This document shows positions 12,501-23,250 of a stretch of 64,000 bases of DNA, piece after piece (within the stretch, counting starts at the first letter, position 1; each line of letters starts with the position of its first letter). The DNA lies in NCBI GenBank assembly GCA_021613375.1, contig CM038716.1, positions 13,265,274 through 13,329,273 on the forward strand. The letters are read 5' to 3'. This stretch comes from Megaleporinus macrocephalus. Lineage: Eukaryota > Chordata > Actinopteri > Characiformes > Anostomidae. The notes under the pieces were generated by a model. The model was not told where the DNA came from. It made no database searches and saw nothing but the letters and a program-made list of their open reading frames with translations. The position numbers and the translations under genes were made by a program.

Positions 12501-12975
12501 ATGAGCAAATGTGGCTGTATTTGTGACATCACAAAAACATTTCATATGTAGTTTCCTTTGGAAACTTCAAAAGTGTTTCCAAGCTATATCAAACTCAAGG
12601 ACTGCGTTTGTTTGTACACGAACGTGGTCCGAAAGTCACTCAGCAAAGATTGTAAATCACTGACAAGACTTTGCCAAAGGCTTTTTGTTAACAGTCCATT
12701 TAGTCCATTTGAATTACAACGGCATTATTTAATTACTGGAAAATGATTTATGGCTTTGTGTTGACTCATAATTCTTTTGGGCTCTTGGTGAGTGAATTAC
12801 TGGAGCGGATTGTAATCCATCTGACGGAGTCGCAAAAGTCCTTCGAAACATCTTTCATGTGGTGTAATATTCAGTGCTGTGTAAAAGGTATATCCTATAT
12901 TTCATTCATTACCTGTAAAAACGTGGAGATATTAATTTTCAAGAAGATAAGATAACAATAAAAACCAAAAAAAAC
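12501..12975. other. Spacer without gene
   Basis: Not repeated in the window. Two short plus-strand open frames (12558-12746 and 12743-12955) lack any recognisable feature. A short A-rich run directly precedes the hAT-like element that starts at 12976. Confidence 0.35.
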
Positions 12976-13206
12976 TAGGGGTGTAAGAAAAATATTGTAA
13001 TATCGAATATCGGGATATTATGTTTCGTGATACCGTATCGATTCTCAGAAGCACAGTATCGATACGCAGATTCCTAGCAGACAGTGCATCGGTGTGTGTT
13101 GTGTTTCCTCTGACCACTAGATGGCAGTGTTGTAATCCATTTTCAGCTTCACTCCAACATTAACAAGCAGCACAAGGGCGAAGTGCTATTGTAAGCATTG
13201 ATAAAC
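12976..13206 (+). mobile_element. hAT-like MITE, right-truncated
   Basis: It begins TAGGGGTGTAAGAAAA and follows the complete copy at 38829-39243 through the CAGTATCGAT block and the CTGACCACTAGATG block to the ACAAGGGCG(A/C)AGTGCTAT block, then stops matching near 13206. The missing end lies just upstream of the 20-bp array. hAT assignment rests on the 8-bp target duplication of the complete copy. Confidence 0.65.
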
Positions 13207-13302
13207 TTGGTGGTGGTGGAGTAGCAGCTGATAGAGCGTCTATGTAACGTGCTCAGCTCTCGGGTGTTTTCCATCATTCGGCTTGTTGGGAAGGTTGCAG
13301 CA

Positions 13303-13937
13303 GCACGGTGGTGTAGTGGTGTAGTGGTTAGTATGGTGGTGTAGTGGTTAGTACGGTGGTGTAATGGTTAGTATGGTGGTGTAGTGGTTAGTATGGTGGT
13401 GTAGTGGTCAGTATTTTGGTGTAGTGGTTAGTATGTTGGTGTAGTGGTTAGTATGGTGGTGTAGTGGTTAGTATGGTGGTGTAGTGGTTAGTATGGTGGT
13501 GTAGTGGTTAGTACGGTGGTGTAGTGGTTAGTATGGTGGTGTAGTGGTTAGTATGGTGGTGTAGTGGTTAAAACGGTGGTGTAGTGGTTAGTATGGTGGT
13601 GTAGTGGTTAGTATGGTGGTGTAGTGGTTAAAACGGTGGTGTAGTGGTTAGTATGGTGGTGTAGTGGTTAGTACGGTGGTGTAGTGGTTAGTATGGTGGT
13701 GTAGTGGTTAGTACGGTGGTGTAGTGGTCAGTATGGTGGTGTAGTGGTTAGTATGGTGGTGTAGTGGTTAGTATAGTGGTGTAGTGGTTAGTACGGTGGT
13801 GTAGTGGTTAGTACCGTGGTGTAGTGGTCAGTACAGTGGTGTAGTGGTTAGTACGGTGGTGTAGTGGTCAGTACAGTGGTGTAGTGGTCAGTACAGTGGT
13901 GTAGTGGTCAGTACGGTGGTGTAGTGGTTAGGGTTAG
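13303..13937 (+). repeat. 20-bp minisatellite with Pol III A-box in each unit, array 1
   Basis: The unit is GTAGTGGTTAGTATGGTGGT, about 31 copies, with TAT/TAC/TCAGTAC and a few AAAC variants. The array opens with GCAGCACGGTGGTGTAGTGG, which matches the start of the tRNA-derived head of the V-SINE/DANA-type SINEs of fish as I know them. Each intact unit contains TGGTGTAGTGG, a perfect fit to the A-box consensus TRGYNNARNNG. No B-box (GGTTCGANTCC) occurs, so these are not tRNA genes. The array ends in TTAGGGTTAGGG (about 13928-13939), a chance-length telomere-like string. Confidence 0.95.
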
Positions 13938-13944
13938 GGTCAGT

Positions 13945-14585
13945 GGTGCAAAAATGATAGGACATGTTCTATTCAGATGAGCCTTCCTATTCTCTACAAG
14001 CAGGACAGTACGGGTTTAAGAGCTGGGCCTCTACAGTCGGGGGGACTGGTGGCTGTGGTCCACTAGTCTATTTAGAGGGAAGGGTCAATACAAAGGTTAT
14101 CTAACTGATCACCTCTTTCCTATGACAGTACATTTCTATAGTGATATCTTCCAGGTACGTCCATCAGATGCATATGAAGGGTCACCCACTATTTATATTA
14201 ATATAAATGAATATAAAACATAATTTGTATGAATATAAATGATGAACACTATCCTTCAAATGTCTTATACTCCTAAGCTCACTGTTTAAAAGCCTTAGCC
14301 TTAATCTGCGTACTACTTAGGCGCAACCTAGGCAGTCTTAGTTAGCACTCTTAGTAATAAGTGTGTTTTCACCAGATCTGATTAGAACAGTTGTAAAAAA
14401 TCATACATACAAAACAAAGTAACATGAATATGTTATTGTGAGAGAAGTAGATCAGATCTTGATCCAGTTTGAAGAACAAAGTTAGGTTCCAGATTTCTAC
14501 TGGACGCCACAGACATTGTATGAATGTATTCAGTTACTACAGCAGCAATCTTGATTTAGCTTAATGAAGTACTGAGCAGTCAAAG
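13945..14585. other. AT-rich spacer without gene
   Basis: No gene, RNA or repeat match is seen. Short ATATAAATGAATATAAA-type low-complexity runs lie near 14195-14240. Confidence 0.35.
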
Positions 14586-16035
14586 CAGGTATTAGATGAG
14601 AACTGATAATAATACTGGGTTGTTTAGGAGAAGCTTGGAAAGAGTTAAACACACTGACGTATGGAAAAGCACTACTTAATCTAATAATACTAATTAATAT
14701 TTAATAATAAAGTGTAAAAGCACTACTTACTCTATTAATACTGTTTAATATTTAATAATAAAGTGTAAAAGCACTACTTACTCTATTAATACTGTTTAAT
14801 ATTTAATAATAAAGTGTAAAAGCACTACTTACTCTATTAATACTGATTAATATTTAATAATAAAGTGTAAAAGCACTACTTACTCTATTAATACTGATTA
14901 ATATTTAATAATAAAGTGTAAAAGCTCTACTTACTCCATTAATACTGATTAATATTTAATAATAAAGTGTAAAAGCTCTACTCACTCTATTAATACTGTT
15001 TAATATTTAATAATAAAGTGTAAAAGCTCTACTTACTCTATTAGTACTGATTAATATTGAATAATAAAGTGTAAAAGCTCTACTTACTCTATTAATACTG
15101 ATTAATATTTAATAATAAAGTGTAAAAGCTCTACTTACTCTATTAATACTGATTAATATTGAATAATAAAGTGTAAAAGCTCTACTTACTCTATTAGTAC
15201 TGATTACTATTGAATAATAAAGTGTAAAAGCTCTACTTACTCTATTAATACTGATTAATATTGAATAATAAAGTGTAAAAGCTCTACTTACTCTATTAAT
15301 ACTGATTAATATTGAATAATAAAGTGTAAAAGCACTACTTACTCTATTAATACTGATTAATATTGAATAATAGTGTAAAAGCTCTACTTACTCTATTAGT
15401 ACTGATTAATATTGAATAATAAAGTGTAAAAGCTCTACTTACTCTATTAATACTGATTAATATTGAATAATAAAGAGTAAAAGCTCTACTTACTCTATTA
15501 ATACTGATTAATATTGAATAATAAAGTGTAAAAGCTCTACTTACTCTATTAATACTGATTAATATTTAATAATAAAGTGTAAAAGCTCTACTTACTCTAT
15601 TAATACTGATTAATATTGAATAATAAAGTGTAAAAGCTCTACTTACTCTATTAATACTGTTTAATGTTTAATAATAAAGTGTAAAAGCACTACTTACTCT
15701 ATTAATACGGATTAATATTTAATAATAAAGTGTAAAAGCAATACTTACTCTATTAATACTGTTTAATATTTAATAATAAAGTGTAAAAGCACTACTTACT
15801 CTATTAATACTGATTAATATTTAATAATAAAGTGTAAAAGCTCTACTTACTCTATTAATACTGTTTAATATTTAATAATATAGTGTAACAGCTCTACTTA
15901 CTCTATTAATACTGTTTAATATTTAATAATAAAGTGTAAAAGCTCTACTTACTCTATTAATACTGTTTAATATTTAATAATAAAGTGTAAAAGCTCTACT
16001 TACTCTATTATTACTGATTAATATTTAATAATAAA
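14586..16035 (+). repeat. Interspersed repeat with an expanded 51-bp minisatellite (about 26 units)
   Basis: The motif AGTGTAAAAGC(A/T)CTACTTAC recurs every 51 bp from 14711 to 15984, with ATTAATACTG(A/T)TTAATATT and an AATAATAAAG joint in each unit. Variable sites are CACT/CTCT, GATT/GTTT and TTTA/TTGA. The preceding 14590-14700 reads TTAGATGAGAACTG, ACTGGG and AGAAGCTTGGAAA in the same order as 45808-45900, where only one 51-bp unit follows. So this array is an expansion within an element that exists elsewhere with one unit. Each unit contains one AATAAA, but I see no gene for these signals to serve. Confidence 0.93.
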
Positions 16036-16918
16036 ATGTTTACTGAGAAAATAAAGGGTTTTAATAGCTTTTTAAATATATATAATATGTTGAAGTTGAT
16101 GACACCAGTTGAAGGAACATCTTTTGGAAGAATGGTTGTTGGTCCCAGGCTACAGCAGTAGTGAGCAGTAACTATGATTAACATGGCGGTCAGACGCCGG
16201 TTCCATCTGTTGCTATGGTCTGTCAGTGTTGTGATGGTGTTTACTCTTGTGTTGGAGGCCAAGGCTCATTTAAAAGAGCGGAAAACTCTGAAAGTCAATG
16301 CAGGTCCATGCCTCGGGGATTTAAAGCCATGGATGACCGCTCTAATCCGGGCGGCCCCCACTTACAGAATAAACTTCACGCAAAGACCTGAAGCGTTCTT
16401 CTCCCTCAGCTTTGTTGGGATGTAACATCCTGATGTCTTCAGGCGGCTCCAGATAGCAGTGTTAGGATACAAATAGCCTGATAGCGCCGCTAGGATACAA
16501 ACAGGACAACTTCATAAGCAAGAGTAAACAGAGGCGCTGAGCTCCTACTGAGCGGAGGTCTGGGACATTTGCCAGTAACCGAAGGAGGTGAGGTAATGTT
16601 AGTCCTCACCTTGGACACCAGTCATGTGAGTACTGTGAGGTAGTGGTGGTGTTGTTGTTTGAGGCAGCGTAGACCTCAAACAGATACCACAGTTACATCT
16701 CGCTTAGCTATAGCGATTCAATTAACCACATTAATTAGATAAAAAATTCCGAGACTGGTAAACTGTGGCACTACCTTCACCTACCTGTGTACAGGTGAAC
16801 TGGAAATTCAGTGTAGGCAGCCGCTCATAGATTCACTCGGAGACTCGCCGGAGGATTGTTTGTATTGACAGGCAGAAAAAAAGAAAGTGTTGTTTGGAAT
16901 GATTTCATTCAGATAAAT
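16036..16918. other. Spacer; short open frame with signal-peptide look
   Basis: An 83-codon plus frame at 16174-16425 begins MINMAVRRRFHLLLW and has a hydrophobic stretch at residues about 11-28. It is followed by no recognisable domain, and an overlapping minus frame exists, so I do not call a gene. Bases 16440-16500 repeat a GATACAAA(C/T)AG word. The hAT relic follows at 16.92 kb, and part of this interval may be its decayed upstream portion. Confidence 0.35.
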
Positions 16919-17011
16919 CACAACAAGGCCACATGCTGCTAATGTGGGAAGACAGTTAAATACTATGGCAACACAACAAACCTGAATAAACATCTGGAAA
17001 TTAGCCACAGC
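16919..17011 (+). pseudogene. hAT-type transposase BED zinc-finger relic
   Basis: In one plus-strand frame the translation reads NKATCC, a stop at 16940-16942, then CGKTVKYYGNTTNLNKHLEI followed by SHS. This fits the BED zinc finger at the N terminus of hAT transposases: a C-x2-C pair (the stop lies between the cysteines at 16934 and 16943), the conserved GNTTNL turn and H-x4-H. BED fingers bind the transposon ends in that family. The stop and the lack of any continuing frame show it is dead. The rest of a hAT transposase is not visible nearby. Confidence is good for the finger, lower for the exact family, since BED fingers are also found in domesticated host genes. Confidence 0.7.
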
Positions 17012-17330
17012 GGTACATGACCAGCTACAACAGAGGTGGTTAGAAGAGAGTGGGCTCCTCCAGCTGGAGCCAGAGTGAGACAGAGCTCCCTGACCAGAGC
17101 TTTTGAAAGGGCTCGGCAGTGTCCAGGTGCAAACGTCCACAGTATTAGTCTATTTTTGAACAGAGTGCATTAACTGTAGTGGTTTCTGAAAGCCTGGCTG
17201 CATAGAGCCCATTAACTAAAACTCCTGTTTTCAGATATGATAATAAATGAAAGCCACTCGATTTTCGTTCTTCATAATTATTTTATTAAAATATTCTGTT
17301 CTACCTTAAACGGTACAGCAGAATTTTTAT
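17012..17330. other. Spacer without gene
   Basis: Follows the BED relic. It contains a purine-rich segment (GGTTAGAAGAGAGTGGG, CAGAGTGAGACAGAG) that could be decayed transposase, but no frame continues. Confidence 0.3.
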
Positions 17331-19290
17331 TTAAGGTGGCAGATTAAAATTGTGGCAAATTTAAAAGCAATGTACAAAAGAGACACAAAAATTTAGGATG
17401 GCGGATCAAAAATATGGTAAATTATAAATAAATTTAAAAGTACTTTACAAAAGAGACACAAAAAATTAGAATGGCAGATCAAAAATATGGTAAATTCTAA
17501 GCAAATTTAAATGCACTGTACAAATGTGGTCCAAAAATGTTAATTGGTAGACGTCCTTATCAAATGACGAAGTTGCTCAAAATCCTATAAAATTTAACAC
17601 AACTCTGTGAATAACAAGGTTGCTGATATGGTTTCATTTATAATGAACTTTTACATATATACATGTAATTAATATTAATGTAATGAACACATGGTTACTT
17701 ACTGAATATTAGTTTCACTAAACATATAACATGAAAGTTACTGAACACTAAATTGTATTTTGTGATAATATGCAGAGATTCTACATTTTTATTTTTTAAT
17801 TCTTAATATTCTCTTACATTTTTCATTACAACATCAATGTATATACAAAAGTGACATTAGAATTTAGAATGGCAGATCAAAAATATGGTAAATTTGAAGC
17901 TAATTTAAATGCACTGTACAAAAGAAACACAAAATTTTAAAATGGCAAATCAAATTTTGGTAAATTTAAAGGTACTATGGTAAATTATAAGCAAATCTAA
18001 ATGCGCTGTACAAAAGTGGCCCAAAAATGTTTTTAATTGATAGACGTCCTTGAATGAAACATAAAAAAACAAAGTTGCCAAAAGCCTTAATATAATATTT
18101 AACACAACTCTTGTAAATAACAAGGTTACTAATATTGTTTCATTTTCATTGGATATATAATGCACTTTTACATGTAAATAATATTGATTATATATTTTGA
18201 TGTTAAAAAAGAAGTAAAGAAAAAAAACTGAAATTCTAAATCTTTAAATTTTTTATTCTTAATTTTCTCCTACATTTTTCATTACAATGTCATCAATGTA
18301 CTGCAAAAAAGTGACACTAAAATTTAAGATGACAAATTGAAAATGTTGCAAATTTAAAGCAAATTTAAACCTACTGTACAAAAGTGGCCGTAAAATGTGC
18401 AATTTTAATTGGTAGACGGCCTTGAGTGGAATATCAAAGGAAGTTGCTAAAAGTCTTTTACCAATGAATTTTACCAATATTAATCTAATGAACACAACTA
18501 AATTGTATTTTGGAATGTTGTTAAAAAAGAAGTAAAGAATTCTAAATTGTAAATGTTTGATTTTGAATTTTCTCTTACATTTTTCATTAGAACATCAACA
18601 AATGTACAAAAGTGACAAAGTACAAAAGCATGTACAAAAATTTAGAATGGAAGATTAAAAATGTGGCAAATTAGAAGCAAAATTAAACATACTTTGCAAA
18701 AGTGAAATATCAAAAGACAAAATTGCTAAAAGTCTTATCAGATTTAACACGGCTCTTGTAAATAACAAGGTTACTGGTTAAGGTTTGATTTTCATTCTAA
18801 AAAACCCACACTTTTACATATAATTAATATTAATTTAATAAATACACACATTTACTGAATACTAGTTTCACTGAATATATAACTTGAACGTTACTGAACA
18901 CTGTATTGCATTTTAGCAGCCTTATTTAAAAAAAAACTTTTACAAATAATTAATATTAATTTAATAAATACACACATTTACTGAATACTAGTTTCACTGA
19001 ATATATAACTTGAATGTTACTGAACACTGTATTGCATTTTAGCAGCCTTATTTAAAAAAAAACTTTTACAAATAATTAATATTAATTTAATAAATACACA
19101 CATTTACTGAATACTAGTTTCACTGAACATATAACTTGAACGTTACTGAGCACTGTATTGCAATTTAGGATGTTCAAAAAGAAGTTAAGAGAGAAACTTT
19201 GGTTTCTGAAAGTTAATCCAGTTTATAATTAGATTTCTAAATCCAAAATTCTTAATTTTCTCGTACATTTTTCAACATCGAAAGTCACAT
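17331..19290. repeat. AT-rich tandem repeat, units of about 300-500 bp with a nested 125-bp triplication
   Basis: The block ATGGCAGATCAAAAATATGG and its relatives recur near 17396, 17467, 17870 and, more diverged, 18320 and 18650. Each is followed by an AATTTAAA(T/C)G/CACTGTAC block, AACAAGGTT(A/G)CT and a TCTTACATTTTTCATTA block (near 17811, 18270, 18570, 19260). Within the last unit, a segment carrying ATAAATACACACATTTACTG is present three times at about 125-bp spacing (18838, 18963, 19089). Minus-strand open frames at 17950-18495 are low-complexity by-products. Confidence 0.8.
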
Positions 19291-19884
19291 ATTTTAAAGT
19301 ATCAATATCAGGATATTAGCCTTGGTATTACTTAGTATTGTATCGAATCAGCACTATCTCCCATTCCTGTTTGCTATATAACCTTAAATATATAATTCTC
19401 CTTATATCTTTTTTTATTTTCCCAAATATTATTTTTTCCTATCTGGTATATTGTTTCCATTTCTGAAACTGTTTCCATTTCCATTCCAGCCCAGACCTTC
19501 AGTGGCCGTCTTCTACTTTTATAGCTTTATAAAAGCCATCGGTTGTCCTCCTCATGTCCAGTGAAGTAGTACAGTAATAGTAATATAGTGGAGATGGACG
19601 ACACTGCCTTCCTTTTCTCGAGTGTAAGAAAGGCACAGAATAAACGAGTTCTCTGTGTCGAACAGCGGCGGTGCTCTCTGAGAGCCAATAAGGCTTTGGC
19701 CTGCAGCAGCTGGTCCGTTTCACTGGACATAAGGGGGAGTATCTTCGGTCACCAGAAGTGAAGAGCTGCCAGACTGGGTTCTCCGCAAGTTCAACCATCA
19801 GGAACGAGTACAAAGTAAACAGATCCAGCAGCAGTGAATCGGCTGTGTGCATGTTTCAGATATTAAAGAGCATTTTCAAGAACG
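19291..19884. other. Spacer without supported gene
   Basis: Overlapping minus frames at 19499-19852 have no recognisable domain and conflict with each other. The interval is less AT-rich from 19500 to 19850 than its neighbours and is not repeated in the window. Confidence 0.35.
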
Positions 19885-19968
19885 AGAGCCATTATATCAG
19901 CGCTGTCCAAAGTTGCCATTTTGGTGATACTGGTTTTACTTTGGACAGCGATGATATAATAATATATA
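19885..19968. mobile_element. Small palindromic MITE (CTGTCCAA family)
   Basis: The ends are inverted: ATATCAGCGCTGTCCAAAGT on the left and ACTTTGGACAGCGATGATAT on the right, around a short centre containing GCCATTTTGG. A relative with the same ends lies at 48826-48912, and one arm of the family borders the (TA)n run at 23173. Confidence 0.6.
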
Positions 19969-20004
19969 TTTCCCTTAGAAAAGTTGGTCCCATTTTATAT
20001 TCAG

Positions 20005-20230
20005 TGTCTGTAATAACTGTGTAGTTACACACAAACAACAATGTAACTACTAGTGATGTAGCCACTGTTATAGATGGATTAGAGTAATGCAGCTTATGTA
20101 ATTACACACGTGTATCAATTTCTTATTTTATCTCATGTAATTACATAAGAGTATCTCACTGATTATAACAGCAGATTTTCTCTTTTGTTATTACACTGTA
20201 ATAACATGAGTGTAATTACATTTGTAAATT
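20005..20230. repeat. Repeat-like segment with TGTAATTACA words
   Basis: Several complementary words (TGTAATTACA, TAGTTACAC, GTGTAATTACA, TGTAACTAC) form inverted pairs across the segment, a composition seen in short fish DNA transposons. No second copy is present in the window, so the call is tentative. Confidence 0.35.
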
Positions 20231-21540
20231 AGACTGTACATTATTTTTTTTTATTATTTGCAAAAAAATTGGGTCCTTGGTCCCTCCATTCATTACTTGT
20301 TTATCTATTTATTAATAGTTGTTATTGAGCAAAAAGAGAAAAAAATAAAAAATAAAATAAATAAACAAATAACAAATGGAGGGATCAGCTCTGGATGAAT
20401 GGCAAGAATGGAGATCAGATATTGTTGTAATTATTATTATTATATTTTATTTAATATAGAATGTAAATTGAAAATTACATTTGAAAATTAGACTGTACAT
20501 TCATATTTTTTATTATTTACACAAAAACTGGGTCCCTAATCCCTCCATGCATTACTTGTTTATCTATTTATTAATAGTTGTTATTGAGGAAAAAGAAGAG
20601 AAAAAAATTAAAATTAATAAATAAACAAGTAACAAATGGAGGGATCAGCTCTGGATGAATGGCAAGAATGGAGACCAGATATTGGTGTAATAATTAATAT
20701 TATATTTTATATAATATAGAATGTAGATTGAAAATTACATGTGAAAATTAGACTGTACATTCATATTTTCTAATTATTTACACAAAAACTGGGTCCCTGA
20801 TCCCTCCATTCATTACTTGTTCATCTATTTATTAATAGTTGGTATTGAGCAAAAAGAGAAAAAAATAAAAAAATAAACAAGTAACAAATGGAGGGATCAG
20901 CTCTGGATAAATTTTAAGAATGAAGACCAGACATTGTTGTAATAATTAATATTATATTTTATATAATATAGAATGTAGATTGAAAATTAAATTTGAAAAT
21001 TAGACTGTACATTCATATTTTTTATTATTTACACAAAAACTGGGTCCCTAAACCCTCCATGCATTACTTGTTTATTTATTTATTAATAGTTGTTATTGAG
21101 CAAAAAGAAGAGAAAAAATGTAAAATAAATAAATAAACAAGTAACAAATGGAGGGATCAGCGCTGGTTGAACTGCAGGAATGGAGACCAGATATTGTTGT
21201 AATAATTAATATTATATTTTATATAATATAGAATGTAGATTGAAAATTACATGTGAAAATTAGACTGTACATTTATATTTTTTATTATTTGCACGAAAAC
21301 TGGGTCCCTGATCCCTCCATTCATTACTTCTTTATCTATTTATTAATAGTTGGTATTGAGCAAAAAGAGAAAAAATAAAGAAATAAAGAAATAAAGAAAT
21401 AAATAAACAAGTAACTAATTAAGGGATCATGGATAAATTGCAAAAATTGAGACCAGATATTGTTATAATAATTATTATATTTTATATAATAGAATGTAGA
21501 TTGAAAATTACATGTGGAAATTAGACTGTACATAATTTTC
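20231..21540. repeat. Tandem repeat of about 260 bp whose unit contains a hairpin (5 units)
   Basis: TTAGACTGTACAT recurs near 20231, 20491, 20751, 21002, 21265 and 21525. Inside each unit, the word CCCTCCAT(T/G)CATTACTTGT with TTTATCTATTTATTAATAG is followed by its inverted partner AAATAAACAAGTAACAAATG with GAGGGATCA. Each unit can therefore fold on itself. This looks like a palindromic MITE amplified head-to-tail. Poly(A)/poly(T)-like loops vary in length among units. Confidence 0.85.
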
Positions 21541-22424
21541 TTTTATCATTTGCACAAATAATATATTATTATTTGTATATTATTTATTATAATATTATTT
21601 ATTATTTGGGGTAGTTCCAGAATGCATGGATTTCATGCATTATCTGTTATAGTGGGGCAGTGTGTATAGGTGCTGGAGTCAGAGAAGCCTGTCAGATGCA
21701 GGCTGTACATTGAAAGCATTATATAACCCAAAGCAGTTATGATGTAATTACATTTTAATGTCTATGTAATGCAACCCAGATGTATAGTAGTATCCATCAA
21801 ACCAGTGTCCTACTGTGTACAGCAGCAACCAGACGTCAAGTCGCGCCACCATTGGACAATGGGACAGCAGTGCTTACTGTCAAACGAGCCAGCGGCTCCA
21901 GCTCCTGATAGATCTGACACGTGCAGACGGGCAATCAACGTAAAAGCATGGCTGCTATTCGAGCACTAGCACAAAGTAATTCAGTTCCTGGAGAAGTGTT
22001 CTTCAGAGATTAAAGGTGTGGTGGAGGTTGGCCATTGTGGCTGTCAATGTGAGGAATTACTCTCAGCTCCGTCATCTCGCTCTGAAATACAATGTGGGAA
22101 ATCCGTCCAGCAGCCGAGGAGGGATTTTGTAATTGTTCTATGCAAATGTCTGCGCACACAGGCCTGTAATAACAGCTACCCTCTCGAGAATCCAATGATT
22201 TTGCCCTCCTAGCCCATCCTATTTCATCCTTTCAGCACAATCCTCCGCTGAGATGACGACTGCATAGTCTTCTCACCAGTTCTCCAGCAGGGAGTATTTA
22301 AGGACTTGTGCTTACTGAGCGATTTATAACCTCGTGGTTGAGGTGTGGTTCTCGTTGCAGCTTGTGTTGATAACGTTTGAACCACAAGAGATACTGCAAA
22401 TCTGATTGCAACAATTGATTTCTG
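21541..22424. other. Spacer without supported gene
   Basis: Low-complexity ATTATTTATTAT lies at 21560-21610. From 21640 to 22260 the sequence is not repeated in the window. The overlapping frames at 22010-22212 on both strands have no recognisable motif. The part from about 22270 may be the decayed internal part of the mariner-like element that follows. Confidence 0.35.
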
Positions 22425-22585
22425 AGTCTGGTCGTCTTTGATCTGCTGCATGACTGCCTTTTCATTGGAAGAACTTGCCCTTGATTCAATAAGGTGGCTT
22501 TTAAGATGGTGGCCATGTTCAGGTCTTAGCCTAGAAGATAGAGCCCTCAGATACATCATTTTTCTTTTTGGTGTCCTGAGACTGC
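22425..22585 (+). mobile_element. Mariner-like MITE arm, copy 1
   Basis: It contains TTTGATCTGCTGCATGACTG, GGAAGAACTTGCCCTTGAT, CAATAAGGTGGCTTTTAAGA and CCTCAGATAC, ending GGTGTCCTGAGAC. It matches 22796-22975 closely and 12345-12500 more distantly. Confidence 0.65.
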
Positions 22586-22599
22586 CGTTTACATGGTGT

Positions 22600-22795
22600 A
22601 CAAATTGCATGAAGAATAGACCAATAGAAATGCTCAAAAATTTTGGTTCCATAGACTTACATTGAAAGTGTAGACAGTTTTTGTCCTCTGCTGTAACGTT
22701 GTAATTTTGGAGATCGACAGTATATGTGTATAATGTTATGTAGAGGTAATCCGGCAAAAGTTTCACAGTGACTACTTTAATCTACTTTGTTGTTC
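22600..22795. mobile_element. MITE fragment (GCTCCAAAATT family), copy 1
   Basis: It contains ACCAATAGAAATGCT, TTACATTGAAAGTGTAGACA, GTTTTTGTCCTCTGCTGTAA and AAAAGTTTCACAGTGACTAC. The same series recurs at 23255-23455 with few changes. Shorter matches lie near 23088, 53205, 59281 and 62190. Confidence 0.65.
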
Positions 22796-22975
22796 TTTGA
22801 TCTGCTGCATGACTGCCTTCCCATTGGAAGAACTTGCCCTTGATCCAATAAGGTGGCTTTCAAGATGATGACCATTTTTAGGTCTTAGCCTAAAAGATAG
22901 GCCCCTCAGATACGCCATTTCCCCTTTTGGTTATGAAGTAAAAGGGTGTCCTGAGACTTTTTACTCTGTTTTTAA
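22796..22975 (+). mobile_element. Mariner-like MITE arm, copy 2
   Basis: A direct repeat of 22425-22585 lying about 0.36 kb downstream. The terminal AAAGGGTGTCCTGAGACTTT resembles the reverse complement of the 12060 terminus, supporting one family. Confidence 0.65.
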
Positions 22976-22985
22976 CCCTGTATAT

Positions 22986-22994
<9 letters not shown>

Positions 22995-23057
<63 letters not shown>
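22995..23057. repeat. (TA)n microsatellite
   Basis: Uninterrupted TA over about 63 bp, preceded by GTATGTGTG. Tyr-Ile open frames across it are artefacts. Confidence 0.98.
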
Positions 23058-23060
<3 letters not shown>

Positions 23061-23087
23061 ATAAAGAGGGTTTTTTGTAAGTGATGT

Positions 23088-23169
23088 TGAAGCATTTCTA
23101 TTAGTCCGTTCATCATGAACCTTTCACAAGACATAAACAGCAACTGTCATGTTTTTATTTGGACAGCAA

Positions 23170-23250
<81 letters not shown>

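Noticed and set aside
13303..13937. tRNA gene cluster
   Set aside because: Only the D-arm/A-box part is present; there is no anticodon arm, T-arm or B-box in any unit.
13928..13939. Interstitial telomere repeat
   Set aside because: Only two TTAGGG units, made by a small change of the GTAGTGGTTAG repeat; too short to mean anything.
14711..15984. Series of polyadenylation signals (AATAAA every 51 bp)
   Set aside because: The signal is part of the repeat unit and no gene or GT-rich downstream element accompanies it.
16174..16425. 83-codon frame with signal-peptide-like start
   Set aside because: No domain after the hydrophobic part, an overlapping frame on the other strand, and a transposon-rich setting; not enough to call a gene.
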